From assembly GCA_963995525.1 (NCBI GenBank), contig OZ023217.1:26525587-26589586 (forward strand): 64,000 bases of DNA, in the 5' to 3' direction. The notes beneath the pieces are model-generated. The model had not been told where the DNA came from, did not search any database, and was given only the letters and a program-made list of their open reading frames with translations. The translations under genes and the position numbers were made by a program. Of this stretch, positions 34,464 through 46,915 are shown one piece after another (the stretch's first letter is position 1; each line of letters begins with the position of its first letter). The DNA is from Escarpia spicata. Taxonomy: Eukaryota; Annelida; Polychaeta; Sabellida; Siboglinidae.

Positions 34464-34799
34464 GACTAATAAGAGGAAGTAAGAGTTAAGACTAAGACAT
34501 TTCCTGAATCTGATCAGATTATTAGTGAGTTACATGCGTATTGTTGTCATAAATCACGTATATAATAACACCAACAACAAGTTTGATAAATATGCTGTCT
34601 GAAATTGTCATAAAAATTCAAATGTAACTCCTAAACCTAGAATGGCTAGTCTCTAGATTTGTTGTTGAAAGTGCAGGCATAACATTGAATTGAAGCGATT
34701 GAAAAACCTTTAATACTTTATTCAATTATTGTCCATAACATACTGGCTAAAGCATAAGCCTAAGGATGGACTTGTGGCTGAGGGGAAAGGCTTAGGCTA

Positions 34800-34935
34800 T
34801 TCGTAGCGCAGCTCTAGAAATAACGCCAAATCTGATCGTTATTACTAGAGTCTACTAGAGCAGCACTAGAAATAACGCAAAATCTGACTGCTATTTCTAA
34901 AGTAGCTCTAGAAATAAGGGGTGAATGTGATCATT
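34800..34935. repeat. Interspersed CTAGA palindromes with AAATAACG words
   Basis: GCTCTAGAAATAACGC, GCACTAGAAATAACGC and GCTCTAGAAATAAGG recur at about 34810, 34862 and 34905, alternating with partial inverted copies (CGTTATTACTAGAG, GCTATTTCTAAAG, TTAATTCTAGAGC). The function is unknown. Confidence 0.7.
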
Positions 34936-34989
34936 AATTCTAGAGCAGGTATCGATGTGCATGCATGGGCACTTAGTCTTAGTAGGATC

Positions 34990-35400
34990 TAATGTTTTCA
35001 TAGTACTGGAGTATATGGGCAAAAGTTTTTTTGGCAAACTGAACAAATCAAACAAACAAAATTAAATGTTGTTTATCATATAACTTTTCTTTTCTGATAG
35101 CCAACATGGTGTAGTTCATAGGCCTAAAATATTGTGAACACCACTTCAACCACTTTTGTGCCATCCACCAGAAACTCATACATGTTTTAACACTTTTTTA
35201 TGATGTTTATTATGACTTCCGTTGTCTTTAATAACAAAGCACACTGTTTTTTTGGTGAAAATACATAAAATGAAAGTTTCTAATGCTATCTGACTGCTAC
35301 CAATACTATTACCTTTGTAAAAACTATACAACCGAATGGGCTTATTCTCGCTTTCATGACTGATACTCAATTCCAAATGATAGCATATTTTCTGCATGAC
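34990..35400 (+). repeat. Dispersed repeat, copy of 24820-25120 and about 26445
   Basis: See 24820-25120. This copy is uninterrupted and shows that the family continues through CCAAATGATAGCATATTTTCTG. Confidence 0.65.
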
Positions 35401-35439
35401 ACGTTTTCACACTACACAAATTATACCAAACGTCATTCG

Positions 35440-36900
35440 CTATATCTTTTTAATGGATATCCAAAAAGTCATTTTGAGTGGGTTGCCAAGAGTCACCAGT
35501 GACTCAAAATTTTCCTATTTGTTCCGCTTGCCCACGGTGCATTCGAGAGTAACGATTTGTGCTATTTGAATGATGCATGAATTTGAAATGCAGTGTTACT
35601 AAATATATCAAATATCACACAGAATTTTAACTTCATATGACATTTGGCATAAACTGTTCATCTCACATCCATCTGGTATGGAAAATTCATATTCTGTCTG
35701 ATGCTGCTGAGAATGCGCACTGAGAAAAATCAGTACCATTTTGGAATAATTTTAAAATTTTAGGATATACATGTATTTACATATTTTATGGGTATTTTCC
35801 TTGCAAAATGTTGGTTAGGCAGTATAATTGGTTTGAAAATTAGTAACTAGTTTTTAAACCGTGACATATGGGTCTGACAGCAAATTTTGGCACTAAATCG
35901 GTAGGTTGTGAGATTATCCCCAAAATGAAGAAAACGGGTAGGTTCTACCGCTTTAGCAGTAAACTTATTTGCAAGGGTGTCCTCTTTTATGTCAATAAAC
36001 CAATGAACGGTTGATCTTTTGATTACTACATGTTCAGCAAGTAACTTTAAAAAATGTTTTATTTATGTCATCTGCAATAATTTTTTTTTCATATTTTATA
36101 GTTATCTGGCATGACTCGCCAAGCAAATCCTGTGACCAGTGTCATTGCCAAGATATACATCCGTGGATAATGTACTAATGTAACTGTGTTGTGAATTTAT
36201 TTTATTACCTTCTAATCTAAATTGAGAGTTTTATGATGACTGAGCGATAGTATGGTTTTAGTTTGTAGGATTGACTATGCCTTGAAGTTGAAGTTATTAA
36301 AACTTGTTCACATTAGCTGGGTTCTCAGTAATTACACAAATGCTAGGGTAGGTCCCCCTTATTCTGTTCTGAAGTGTTCTTATATAGGTACGGTTATTGT
36401 ATTAGTTAACGTGTCACTTAGATTTTGCAGGACGCTAAACTGTGTCATTAAGACAATGTTACCACTATTTCTATTATGTGTTCTATTTTTATCCTGTTCT
36501 ATAGCTTCGAGAAGTGGTGATTTTGTCTTGTGCAAGTCACTTACTTTGCAATGGTTGGTTGTCAATGAAACATTTTGTTAACCCATGACACTAAATGATT
36601 CGTTGTCCTGTTTACACAGTTTACCGTGTCTTAACATTTGTTTTAATTGAAGGTTGCTACCAATCCCCCTCTCTACACCAGCATTGAAATTAGCTATAAT
36701 TTTACTACTAGCAGAATATATGTCTGAATCCTAGGCCAGCTGTTAGGCATAACATTTGGGTGGTTTCATGTTTTTCCAGTATCTCACCAGGATGCGACTG
36801 GTGGCCCCACAGTTCGGTCTCTTTTGTGAGTAAAGAGACAGGGAACACTAGGGGATCTGAGAATGGGTTACGATCCTGCTCACTTGGTCATACACGTTGG
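35440..36900. other. Unassigned DNA, possibly DIRS 5' leader
   Basis: No recognisable domain. The open frame at 36252-36578 is Leu/Val-rich with no homology that I recognise; it could be the 5' part of the DIRS element that begins around here. Confidence 0.35.
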
Positions 36901-36959
36901 TCACCAGACGTATATGACCAGGGCTCCACTAACCAGTGAGCTGACACTGGTGGACCCAC

Positions 36960-38013
36960 TGGTATTGACCCTTGTTTGAGTTCTGGGAGTGCTCGCTCGA
37001 GTTCACATCCCAGATCCACTCACTCAAAGTCTTCTCACTTGAAATCGTCTCGCTCGAAGTCATCGCACTCAAGTTCGTCTCACTCGAGGTTGTCTTCACA
37101 GACAGACAAGACATCAACTCCTTATCCAGTTGAGATCTCGCATCTTGTTTTGAAGGGAAACAGGAAATTCATCCCATTATTGGGGATCATTTAGAAACGA
37201 TTCGCCACTTGCTACAGGATCATATTCCTACTTCTGTTCCTATACACAGGATATCCTGTTTGCCGTTTTCACTTTCATTGTCAGAGACTGACTTTCAGGA
37301 AGAATCAACCTTGTACACCCTCCTAATGACGTGAAGAAAGTCTTTCGTTAAGCCCTTTATCAATTTTCTGCCTGAGAAAGAGATCCTGACCCCATTAAGG
37401 TCACTGCAATCCACGCTGCGACAGCGCTGGGTTTGCAAGGTGTTCTTAAGCAGAAAGGTAATCTTGACTCCGACAGTGGTTGTATCACCAAAAGACCTCG
37501 GGACTTATGGTGCCTGTCCAGGCAACGTTTAATGGTCTCATCTGCACAGGATTGGGTTCTGGCAGCTCTGCTGAGTTCAGTGATTATATCCGCTCACAGG
37601 AAAAGTTTTCTGCAGAGGTGTCAGACCAGTTACTTTCTGTCTCCCATCAAATAAATTTCCTTGGCAAGATGTAGGGAGATAGGATTACCATTGATTCGCA
37701 GTCTGCTGCCAAATTACACCGGTCCTTCTGGGTTGGCTTTCTGCAAAAATGTCAGAAAGATCAATTACGCCAAATCCCAGTTTTGGGTTCAACCTTCTTT
37801 AATGGCAAGTTAGCCAAAAAGGCGTTTGTTGGTGAGGTGTCACATAGATTTCACGATAGTCAACTGATTGATGCTGTCACTGCGATGCGCGTACCATCTT
37901 CCTGCCCTTCAACGGCAGTGAACGTTACAAAGAATCAGTACAGGACCAGACCTAATTATTTTTCAACATTCTACAAACACCCCCTCTCGCATTTCAGTTG
38001 CACAAGGATGTGA
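36960..38013 (+). pseudogene. Second DIRS element: gag, decayed
   Basis: A Ser/His/Lys-rich low-complexity N-region (SSHPRSTHSKSSHLKSSRSK) is followed in mixed frames by LLQDHIPTSVPI, GLGSGSSAEFSDYI, EVSDQLLSVSHQI and then LGSTFFNGKLAKKAFVGEV, as in DIRS gag. Several frameshifts. A CG-rich stretch (38030-38110) follows and the RT domain is absent, since only about 230 bp separate the gag end from the RNase H start. Confidence 0.6.
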
Positions 38014-38199
38014 CCAGGGTCTTCCTCCCCCACCTACAGGGATAGGGAGGAGAGGCTCTAACCGTACTCATCCCTGACGCCACGCGTCACCCTTTCCCTG
38101 TATACAGGGAACTGCCTACGCCATTGGTGCACCCAATTATGGTGTAAAACTAAATTCTTGTCCAATTTACAATAATATCCCCTCCAATCTAAAAGTGGG

Positions 38200-39125
38200 G
38201 CATTTTATTCCTACATTCCGGATGGAAACAGCAGAACGGATTTGCAGTTGTCTGCATCAGAATGCTTGGGTGATTTCTCTTGGTGGATGTCGGAACCAAA
38301 TGTATTCAGGGGTTCACGGATTACACCACGGAATCCCGACAATCATATTCTGACAGTTGCATCAGAGCTGGGTTGGGGCGCTCACCTAGTTTGGGAGACA
38401 ACTTCATTAATTTCTCGGACAACACATCAACTTCCTAATTGAAAGCCGTCCACATTGCCCTTGTGTTTTAGCTTTCCAGGTTACACCATCGCACTGTTCT
38501 GGTAGAGCTGGACAATTCCACTGCCGTTGCATACATCAACAAGCAGGGGGGGACATGATCCATTTCTCTGACAAGGCTAGTTGCTCAAATTCTGCTATTG
38601 TGTCAGGAGAGAGAAATCGGTCTTCGTGCAAGACATATTCCTGGCATCAGGAATGTTCTGGCAGATTGTCTGTCAAGGATAAGTCAAATTCAGTCAACAG
38701 AATGGTGTCTGAATGCATCAGTGTTTTGAGTCATAATTCTGTTACGGGGAGTACCAATGATGGATCTGTTTTCAACCAAACAGAACACTCGTCTTCCTCT
38801 CTTTGTCTCTCCAATCCCGATCTATCTGCAGTAGCGGTGGACAGTTGTCGCTGAGTTGGGTACAGATGTGGGGATACACTTATCCTCCACATGCAGTGAT
38901 TCCAGCAGTGTTGCAAAAGATTCGACACGACCAGTGTCGGATCATACTGGTCGTCCGTCTTTGGCCGGAAGCACGTTGGTTTATAGACCTATTAGCTATG
39001 TTGGTAGATCTATCATAGTCACTGCCACCTCTCCCAGGTCTGCTGTATCAGGGCAATCTCTACCACAGAGGACCCTCCTACTTGCGGCTTCATGCACTGC
39101 TATTATCAGGGAACAGAGCTTTTCC
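38200..39125 (+). pseudogene. Second DIRS element: RNase H and connection region
   Basis: Pieces in order: DFSWWMSEPNVFRGSRI, NHILTVASELGWGAHLVWE (RNase H core, with V where the first catalytic Asp of TDAS is expected), VELDNSTAVAYINKQGG (38500-38550), ARHIPGIRNVLADCLSR-like text (38630-38690) and the downstream WVQMWGYTYPPHAVIP, PEARWFIDLL (38855-39000), a linker region characteristic of DIRS pol. Frames change at least five times, so the copy is dead. Confidence 0.75.
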
Positions 39126-39548
39126 AGAACCAGTTGCTGATTGCGCATCGCAACCGCAACGGGCTTCTACTCTCGCCATCTATGAATGAAGTGGCAGAGT
39201 TTTGTTAATTGGTGTAGACTAGTATAAGGAAAGCTAATCCATTCTCTGCCTCTTCGGCTTTAGTGGGTGACTTCATTCTTTTCCTCTCTAATGAGACAAA
39301 ACTAGCTATTTCTACTATTGAAGGATACAGAATGGCTATAGCATCTACCTTGCACACCACTACTGGTGCAGAAGTGGGTCGTTGTGACACTCTCAGGGCT
39401 CTGATTAGAAGTTTTGGAGTTGAGCAGGCCAAAGTCCACCAGACTGAAACCTCTTCTTGGTTCTTAAGCGAATGTCACAAGCCTCTTTTGAACCCTGAGT
39501 CTGCTTCTTTGAAGCTTTTGAACTGGAAAACTGAAACTTGGAAGTCAC

Positions 39549-42500
39549 CAGGGCCTCACCCAGAAACCCAACCACCTGTCATTTGGACGGGTAAAATGAA
39601 TGAATTAATGAAATTGATTGTGGACGGGTCTGCCAGGCTGGCCCTTCCATATCCATCCATGCTGTATTTTTGCGCTGGACAGCCCGTCCATTCCATTTTT
39701 ACAATGTCATTGAAACTGCTGCGAAGCCAGTTACAAAGTCTACAGAGAATGGTTTTGAAAATCGATCACCCGGATCGCCTGGCCAGCTGCCTGACACATG
39801 CCAGAAACCAATTAAGGCCTTGACTTGCTAGGGTAATTGTCACCTAAGTGCTAGCGGTGGTTGCTTGATAAGCAGACAACACTTGCATAGACCAGATAAT
39901 CAGGACGAGGAGATACAATAAGCACTCGTCGGTTACAACAAAACTCGATTGGACAGTTTAATGAACTGATTGGGTGATGTTACGCAATTGAGTGTATTGC
40001 TGTAATTATTAGTGCCTGGGAAGAACCCGCTCTTTCCGTTCCCAAATTATTTCCTATACCTAATTGTAACCGTATCAAAGGCACCGGCGACCACTAACAA
40101 GACAACAGTTACTATCACAGTAACTAACTAGCATTACCACAACGATCGCTGCGGCTGTTGGGTCTGGCAAACCACCGGTCACGCAGCCCTTACATCGTTC
40201 AGTCCGCGTTAAATTATACATATTTAATATCATTGCAGCGTTAGAAATAAGCCAGAATATTTTCTTGTTTACCGGACAAATAAGTTTTGAAATTTACATG
40301 TCCGCCCAAATTGTAATTTGTCCGAGTGGTTGTCAAGGGGAATCGAAGCCACTCAACCAGGAACACGACCAATGCAGACCTAGGAAATGTTGTCACAAAA
40401 ATCGTAATAAACTATATAATCTGATAATATTTTGTTCAACCTTTATGAACTTCAATATTAACAAAGTTCTGTATTTTAAAAACGAAGGTAATATTAAATT
40501 GATCATCAGCAAACAAACGCATATTTTTCCTAAATGTTATATTACTATTTCAATGATGATAAAACAGTTTTAACGGTGCCCAAATTACATTTACCAGGAG
40601 GAATATAATTTATAGATTTAGTTATGTTGTAACGTTGCTTCCACGCATAGACCGCCATAATTGGCAGAAGCCAACATGTCAACAGCGGTTGGCGCCCCAT
40701 TCCCGGCCCATGTGTCTTGCATAATTCGGTTTCGAAAACTCGTAATTTATGGTTAAAATAAATGATACATAGATACAACACTTCCGAAATTGCAGTAATA
40801 TTCTGTTTTTCAACCAGCACCATAGATTTACCGGAGGGCCAGTTACAAGTTTTGAAAATTGTCACCAATCTCGATCGGCTAACGATCGATGACTTGGAAG
40901 ACTGCCAAGTCCGCGTGGGTTAGGCGTAATAATGGTTAAAACTATATAATTATTCAAATAACAGGTAGCGATACAAAGTCTATTATTTCCAAAGACAAGA
41001 CAAGATGCCGACACACAAACAAAATTGGAATGCGTGCTTTTGCCAGCAAACTTCATTTACGTTTGAATTTCCTCAAATAAAAAGTTTGCAATGTTGCACA
41101 CATCACTATTTACTGCAAATTTTCGCTTGTTCACCTGGATAACCATGTAGGGTAATTTTACTTGTCCGGGCCAAAAATCACTTGTCATGGACAAGTGCTA
41201 TTTCGAACGCTGCATTGGAACAACCAAATAACATTCTTTACAATGACATAAAGATTTTTTAGAAGTATTCCTTTATTTGACAAACTTGTCGTCCATGATT
41301 TAGCGAAAATGTGCGCCAAGAATTTCATGCTGACAACACATCGCGAAGGTACGGTTTTCGCAAACACATCATATGGTTTTTAATCAACCATTGGGGAGAT
41401 GTGTTGGTGTTCACTGTTGCAGGGCTGCCTACCATTATGGATTTTCTGCAATCATTACATAAATTCACCTCAGATTACGGTATTAGGAAACTGCCACCAG
41501 AAAATGATACACATTAAAGAATTACTAAATCTATAAATAATGCAGCTCAAGATGCCCTGAAGAAACTGTCTCATTCACTTGTTACAATTTATCAACAAAT
41601 AGTTAATCCACTACAAGTTCTACAAAGTCAATACGGTGAGTCATCCAATGCTGTGCCTGTGTACATTGTTACAACTTTGACTGCCACCAGCCTGCTGATG
41701 ACTGCCATGGCGCATGAGCATATTATTATGTCCGCATATGTCAGTCAAGAGCAAATACAGCGGCCACAAATATCAGTGTCATTAATGCACGTCTAGACAT
41801 TAATAAAATGTACAGGTGTAGAATTATATAATGACTGAAATAAATTAAGATGGCGTTAAGTAGAACCATTAAATTACATTAAATATGTATGGTTTTCTGA
41901 AAGTTATGAATAACTGGGTAATTATAAAATGTCTTAGAAGAATATAAAATAAGCATTGTAATTGTTGTAATTGCAATATAAAACTATACATTTTTGGTTG
42001 AAAAGTTTTTATTTGAATACAACAATTTAATTTTGTCTGTTAGTAATAATTATAATGTTTCCTGCTGTATGTTGTAAATTTAGAAGCTCGTTGGATCATT
42101 ATTGCTTATTTGACTGGCGCTGTCTTTCTCACGATGATGCTCTACAGACGTAAACACTTGGGCATAACTGGCCATCCATGCACTTTGACAGCTGTAATTA
42201 ACACAATGTAACATATTGGATGTTGCTAAACAAGCAACCTTTTGAAGTGCTAACCACAACCTTAACTGCTGACAGGAGTTACAATGTAGCAACGCAATCA
42301 TTATATTGAAACAAAGTATATCTACTTTTGATGATTAAATTAGTAACTTCCTCGATTCCCAAGCACCATGAACAGGCTGGGCTTGTCAATGTATCTACTT
42401 CAGAGAAAGGTTTGATTGGCAACCTTGTGGACCAGGGAGCGGGGTGGGGTGCAACGGGGGAGGAGTCATTATGGAAATTGTTTTTGTTAGGTAGGCAGCC

Positions 42501-43483
42501 CTGACCATTGATGTTACAAGAAATCGATGCCGTCAGAGTAACGAAAGTTACTATCAGTTGAAGTATAAACATGTCGGTTTACCTATGTTATCGCCCGATA
42601 TACAACTTCAGGCATCACCGATACCATTTGTCAGTTTTCCACTATTCAAAATGTATGTTGTGTGATAATTGAACATGAGTTACAAGTGTGGAAACTAGAT
42701 ATTTTTCGACGATGTCGCATCATTTTAGAACAGGATTGCGATAATCAACCTGCAGTGGTGTGTGCATGCTGCACGTGCGACGACTGTGCTAGATTTAGTT
42801 ATGTCTGCACTATTTTTAGCGCGTTGCCATGGTGAGTCCTGTTCGTCGCGTGTTGTTTGGTCACCTTTTGGGTGGTCTAAGATATGGAGCTTTGCTTGCT
42901 AATTAAATTAATTAATGTTTGATTAACTGATTTATAGTTTAACAATTGAAACATTCACATCAACATGAATACACAATGTTCTAATTATTAACTGTAACTT
43001 ATTATGGCCATTGCATGGCGACTTATTTTTAAAATATTTGTCAGTCTAATATTTTGTTTTAGAAATTAAAAAAAATCGAACTGTAGTATTTCTAATATGG
43101 TACTTGTTCAACAAAAAATTGAATGCTTTAAAATTTCAAATATTACCTTCCATAGTCCATGATACCTTGTATACAATTTGTGTACACACATTTTAATTGT
43201 ATATACAAATTGGGATTCCACATTAAATACGTTTGCTTATTATGGTTTTGTTAGTAATTTTGCAAATTGTGGCAATTAAATGTGTTCTAATAAAACAACT
43301 TATATGTACTATATTGTAAGTGGCATTAAAATGTGAATCACATGCTTGGAAATAAAATATACATACAAATTAGGAATTCTCATTCAATACATCCGATCGC
43401 ACGTCCGATCGCATACCCAACCGCGCTTTGCAGCATGTCAGAAAAAAATGGACTGACAAAATTTGATCCTGGGTGAGGCCCTG
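39549..43483 (+). mobile_element. hAT-type element, copy 1 (3935 bp incl. nested insertion)
   Basis: Ends are CAGGGCCTCACCCAG at left and, in reverse complement at right, CAGGGCCTCACCCAGG. The flanks are GAAGTCAC (39541-39548) and GAAGTCAT (43484-43491), an 8-bp target duplication with one change. CAGGG-type short TIRs with an 8-bp duplication are diagnostic of hAT. The interior matches the reverse complement of 46916-49606 over most of its length. No hAT transposase domain was recognised, so it looks non-autonomous. A coding-like stretch (QDALKKLSHSLVTIYQQIV at about 41550) is shared by both copies but unidentified. Confidence 0.9.
40236..41212. mobile_element. Nested 977-bp TIR element inside hAT copy 1
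   Basis: TIRs are CAGCGTTAGAAATA at left and CAGCGTTCGAAATAG at right in reverse complement. CATTG flanks both sides (40231-40235 and 41213-41217). In hAT copy 2 the matching place (about 49000-49010, reversed) reads TTTAATATAATTGGAACGAC with no insertion, which is a direct empty-site control. Inside, near each end, ACTTGTCC/GGACAAGT words recur. No transposase is evident. Confidence 0.88.
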
Positions 43484-43669
43484 GAAGTCATCAAGCACAT
43501 TTATGTCATACTATTTAAAGGACATGACTCTTCTGAGTGGCCAGATATCTCGTCTGGCACCACTTGTGATTGCGGGAGTTACCCTGATGTATGTGAGTTA
43601 TCTTCCCACCATCATAATTCATTCATTGTTTCCGATGGTAATTATCTGGCGTAATGGAATTATAATTTT

Positions 43670-44540
43670 TAGTATTAAAATAAATTCTAGGACCCGCCCT
43701 ATCTTCCCCGTATCTGATACCTCACTCTGCATTAGATAATCACGAAAATGGGAAATGAGGCAGTATCAGATGCATGATTGGGAGAGGGTTTTTGCGTTTT
43801 GGTACACCTGGTCAGTCAAATGGTATCGCGTGATCGAGGCTAGAAATGATATTGACGAGTCAATTCAATGTTTTCGATGATAAGTATCTAGGCTATTGGA
43901 AATATGTTTTAATACTGAAATTTTTTTTTTTTTACATTTTTCAGGAGAAACATTCAAAGGCTAATAAAATCATGGTAAATCAAATGTTACTGACAACAGT
44001 ATTATTGATTACTATCACATACATGAGTTATATATTGAACCAAATGATCGTGTTGCTCAGATTTTGGCATTTTGCAAAAAAATTACTTAGACCAGAGTGG
44101 TCTAAGTTAAAAGGGCCTGAAAAATATGAAAGTTTCTACCTTCAGTGCATTAGTGGTCTACACTGCAAAACCATCAAATCGGATGATTTTCTAAAACATA
44201 TTAAATAAAATGCGAACATATAGATGCAGTGATGTCTAAAATAGATAATACTTCCTACATCACTCCTCTATCAGTCGTAAAACTGCACATTCTGGCATAG
44301 TTTTGCTGGCCATGTGGCCAATCTTCGTGAGTGAGGCCATCTTGGTTTATGCGCTTGGCCCACTCTTGCTCAAGTAAACAAACAATACTGTACTGCCCCC
44401 TATAGAGCAAACATTGAACTAGATCATTTAGACCATTATTGAACTGAAAGATATTTCTTACCTCTATTCATTTCTGCACCTAACTCAAATATGACAAAAA
44501 TACACTTAGCTCACTATTGCATGCAGTTTAGCCCCCTATT
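43670..44540. other. Unassigned DNA after the DIRS element
   Basis: Contains an imperfect inverted pair (GTATCTGATACCTCA at about 43711 and TGAGGCAGTATCAGAT at about 43757), perhaps the DIRS 3' end, and a poly-T run at 43921-43933. The open frame at 43972-44205 is hydrophobic in its first half with no family recognised. Confidence 0.35.
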
Positions 44541-44546
44541 ATAACA

Positions 44547-44643
44547 AGTTATGGAAGGTAATATTTGGAATTTTAAAGCATTCAATTTTTTGTTGAACAA
44601 GTACCATATTAGAAATACTACAGTTCGATTTTTTTTAATTTCT
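44547..44643 (-). repeat. Solo 97-bp fragment of the hAT family
   Basis: Nearly identical to the reverse complement of 43065-43157 in hAT copy 1 (GGAAGGTAATATTTG ... AGAAATACTACAGTTCG) and similar to 47245-47345 in copy 2. It carries neither TIR. Confidence 0.85.
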
Positions 44644-44654
44644 AACAAGTAACA

Positions 44655-44720
44655 AGTGTAGTTGTAAATCATAAATATGATAATAACATCAACAACAAGT
44701 TGATAAATATGCCATCAGAG
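44655..44720 (+). repeat. Dispersed repeat, copy of 34545-34615
   Basis: AAATCATAAATATGATAATAACA, CAACAACAAGTT and GATAAATATGC occur here and, in the same order with small changes, at 34545-34615. Confidence 0.65.
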
Positions 44721-45121
44721 ATTTTGTCCTGATAGTGTAGGTGTAACAAATAGGCTAAGGAGAGGTGTGGGGGAAAGCTTTTCATGTTGTCCTAGTTTAT
44801 GCAAATAATAAGAAACTGTTTTATCATCATTTCACTTCAATCTGTTCACAGCCATCCAATGAGAAATATCTTAAAAAGGTCATTAAAAAATCTCTGAGTT
44901 GCTTGAAAAAGCAATTAATATCAGGAATAGACAAATGTAAATCTCAAGGTTGGCACATTTCTGCCCTGATGTTAGAAACCGTGCAGCAGAAATACAGGTG
45001 TACCTTTCTCCCCTTGTTTCTCCCTAAAATAGTCAAATTTGTATACTTAGTTTACTATGAATATCAACATTCCTATTGAAATCCTTCTTACTCCATTACT
45101 GTGTCATCTAGTGGTGCCAGC

Positions 45122-46211
45122 CAGTGTTCAACCTTTACCCCAAAACGGTGCTGGTCAGCTGGTTCAGCAACTTCAAAAAAGTCACTGGTCCAGCAGCAAA
45201 GTTACAGGTCCACATTTTAAAATTTATCAAGTTACACGAAAACAATGGCACCAGTGTGCGAGCGCACCGCCTGTAAAAATCTCAAAAAATGTACAGTTGT
45301 ATTGTTAGCTGATAATCATTTAGTACATATATGTCGGATAAGAGTTATCCTCTAAGAATATTTGTTGGCAGTTATAACATAACATTATAATTCTACCATG
45401 CTGACCAGGAATAATGGCTTATATAGGCCTACAGCAAAAAAACCGCTTCATAACCCTTCCGCAGCTTTTCCTAGACCAGACCAAGTCATCCATACACCCG
45501 GGTTGATGAATAATGCCTCTTCGTTGATGAGGTTAGCAGCCTTCTTGTACTCAACTGCAGCAATAACATACACGTATGATGTCTGCTGTACTTGGTCATT
45601 TCTATAAGCCTTCTACTGTGACTAGTCCTTTCTTGACATTCAATTCTGTCTTCCAACAGAAGTCCCCAGATGGACGGCTATAGCATGCTGTTGCATGTCC
45701 GTCACAGAATAGCTTGTCTAGCTTGTAAAGACATTTTTTTCATGGATTGGAATGAGTTTTCATTTTTTAACAGGTTTCCCTGGCAGATTTTGGTATTGGC
45801 GGCTTTTCCCAAAAAAATCCAAAGAGCATAATCTGCTTGGATGTGATGATGGCAGCACCAGTGATGATGCCTCGTTTTGATTTATCGAAATGAGTAAATT
45901 ACTGTACATTTGTTTCGTGAGCTTTTTCCATTATAAAAATCACTAATGACTAACGTGTGCGTTTTGTGATAAAAGAACTTGGACAATAATTAGTGTGACA
46001 TGCATATTTGTAAACAGTTTTTTGTTTAAGTAACATCTTCCTGTGGCCAGTTTTAATTATGAGCTCATGTATAGGGGATCAACTGCTGTTAAATGTTGCA
46101 ATTTCCCGGGAAAAGTAGGCTATCACACGGACCAGTTACTCAAAAAATTTACTGACCTGACAGCAAAATAGGTGGTCAGTGACCACCTGGTAAGCATATA
46201 TTTGAATGCTG
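45122..46211. mobile_element. hAT-like element candidate, 1090 bp
   Basis: The left end CAGTGTTCAACCTTTACC and the right end in reverse complement CAGCATTCAAATATATGC are weakly matched TIRs. Flanks GTGCCAGC (45114-45121) and GTGCCAAT (46212-46219) agree at six of eight positions, fitting an old 8-bp duplication. The interior has no transposase. Confidence 0.5.
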
Positions 46212-46915
46212 GTGCCAATCACAACAAGTTCTTATGACACGGAGAGCTAGTAGTGAGGTGTGGGCAATGTATTAGGGTTAGGCTCCCATAGGTGTGAAAT
46301 GTTAATTTATGGCAACCTTTATAAATGAATTCTCTTATGTCATAGCAATAAGAAAACGGATGTTGTATTCTTTCTGTTGACCTTTAATGACCTTGAACAA
46401 AGGTCAAATGTATTTGTTGTCTAAAATCCATCTATTCAATCATTGTAACACATAGAGGCATTATTTCTGGTCATTTTGAAACATTGCTATTGGCATTAAT
46501 ATGTGGGTGCATGGGTTGATTTTATGGCCAAAACACTATGCCACCCTGCATTGTCAAACACACATCCATCAAGGTAACAGTAATGCTTTAACCACATTAC
46601 ATTGTCTTGTTGCTACTGTGACACCAACTAGCATACATTTGGTCATCTGAAGCCAGATTGTTTCGAGGTTCACTCGTCTCAAGTAACAGAATGCCAAATT
46701 GGGCTTTATGGTAGACAGTCACACAGTACATAATAATAAATATTATAATGGAAGTTGAGCACAGTGTTCGACTGATCCACTGCCCATCAAAACTGTATAG
46801 ATCTTGGAACAGTGTATGTAGTACACCAATTTCGATGGAACCGAACTCCATGGAGGTATCTGCATCTGCAGAATGCTCATTATATCATATGTAAGCCCTG
46901 GTTACTAATAAGAGT

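Larger units (their letters stand above)
39260..43668 (+). pseudogene. Second DIRS element: tyrosine recombinase, core deleted and split by hAT
   Basis: 39263-39548 reads VGDFILFLSNETKLAISTIEGYRMAIAS and later RALIRSFGVEQ and LLNPESASLKLLNWKT, the N-terminal DNA-binding part of a DIRS tyrosine recombinase. A hAT-type element occupies 39549-43483. Removing it with one copy of the target duplication restores the frame to KTETWKSSSTFMSYYLKDM and LLSGQISRLAPLV. The last piece carries the C-terminal Tyr region (SYYLKD). The catalytic Arg and the HxxR box between these parts are missing, so an in-frame deletion preceded the hAT insertion. Confidence 0.75.

Noticed and set aside
42279..42572. Minus-strand frame starting with a hydrophobic signal-like stretch inside hAT copy 1
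   Set aside because: No homology recognised, and the matching segment in copy 2 has changes that break the frame, so there is no sign of selection on it.
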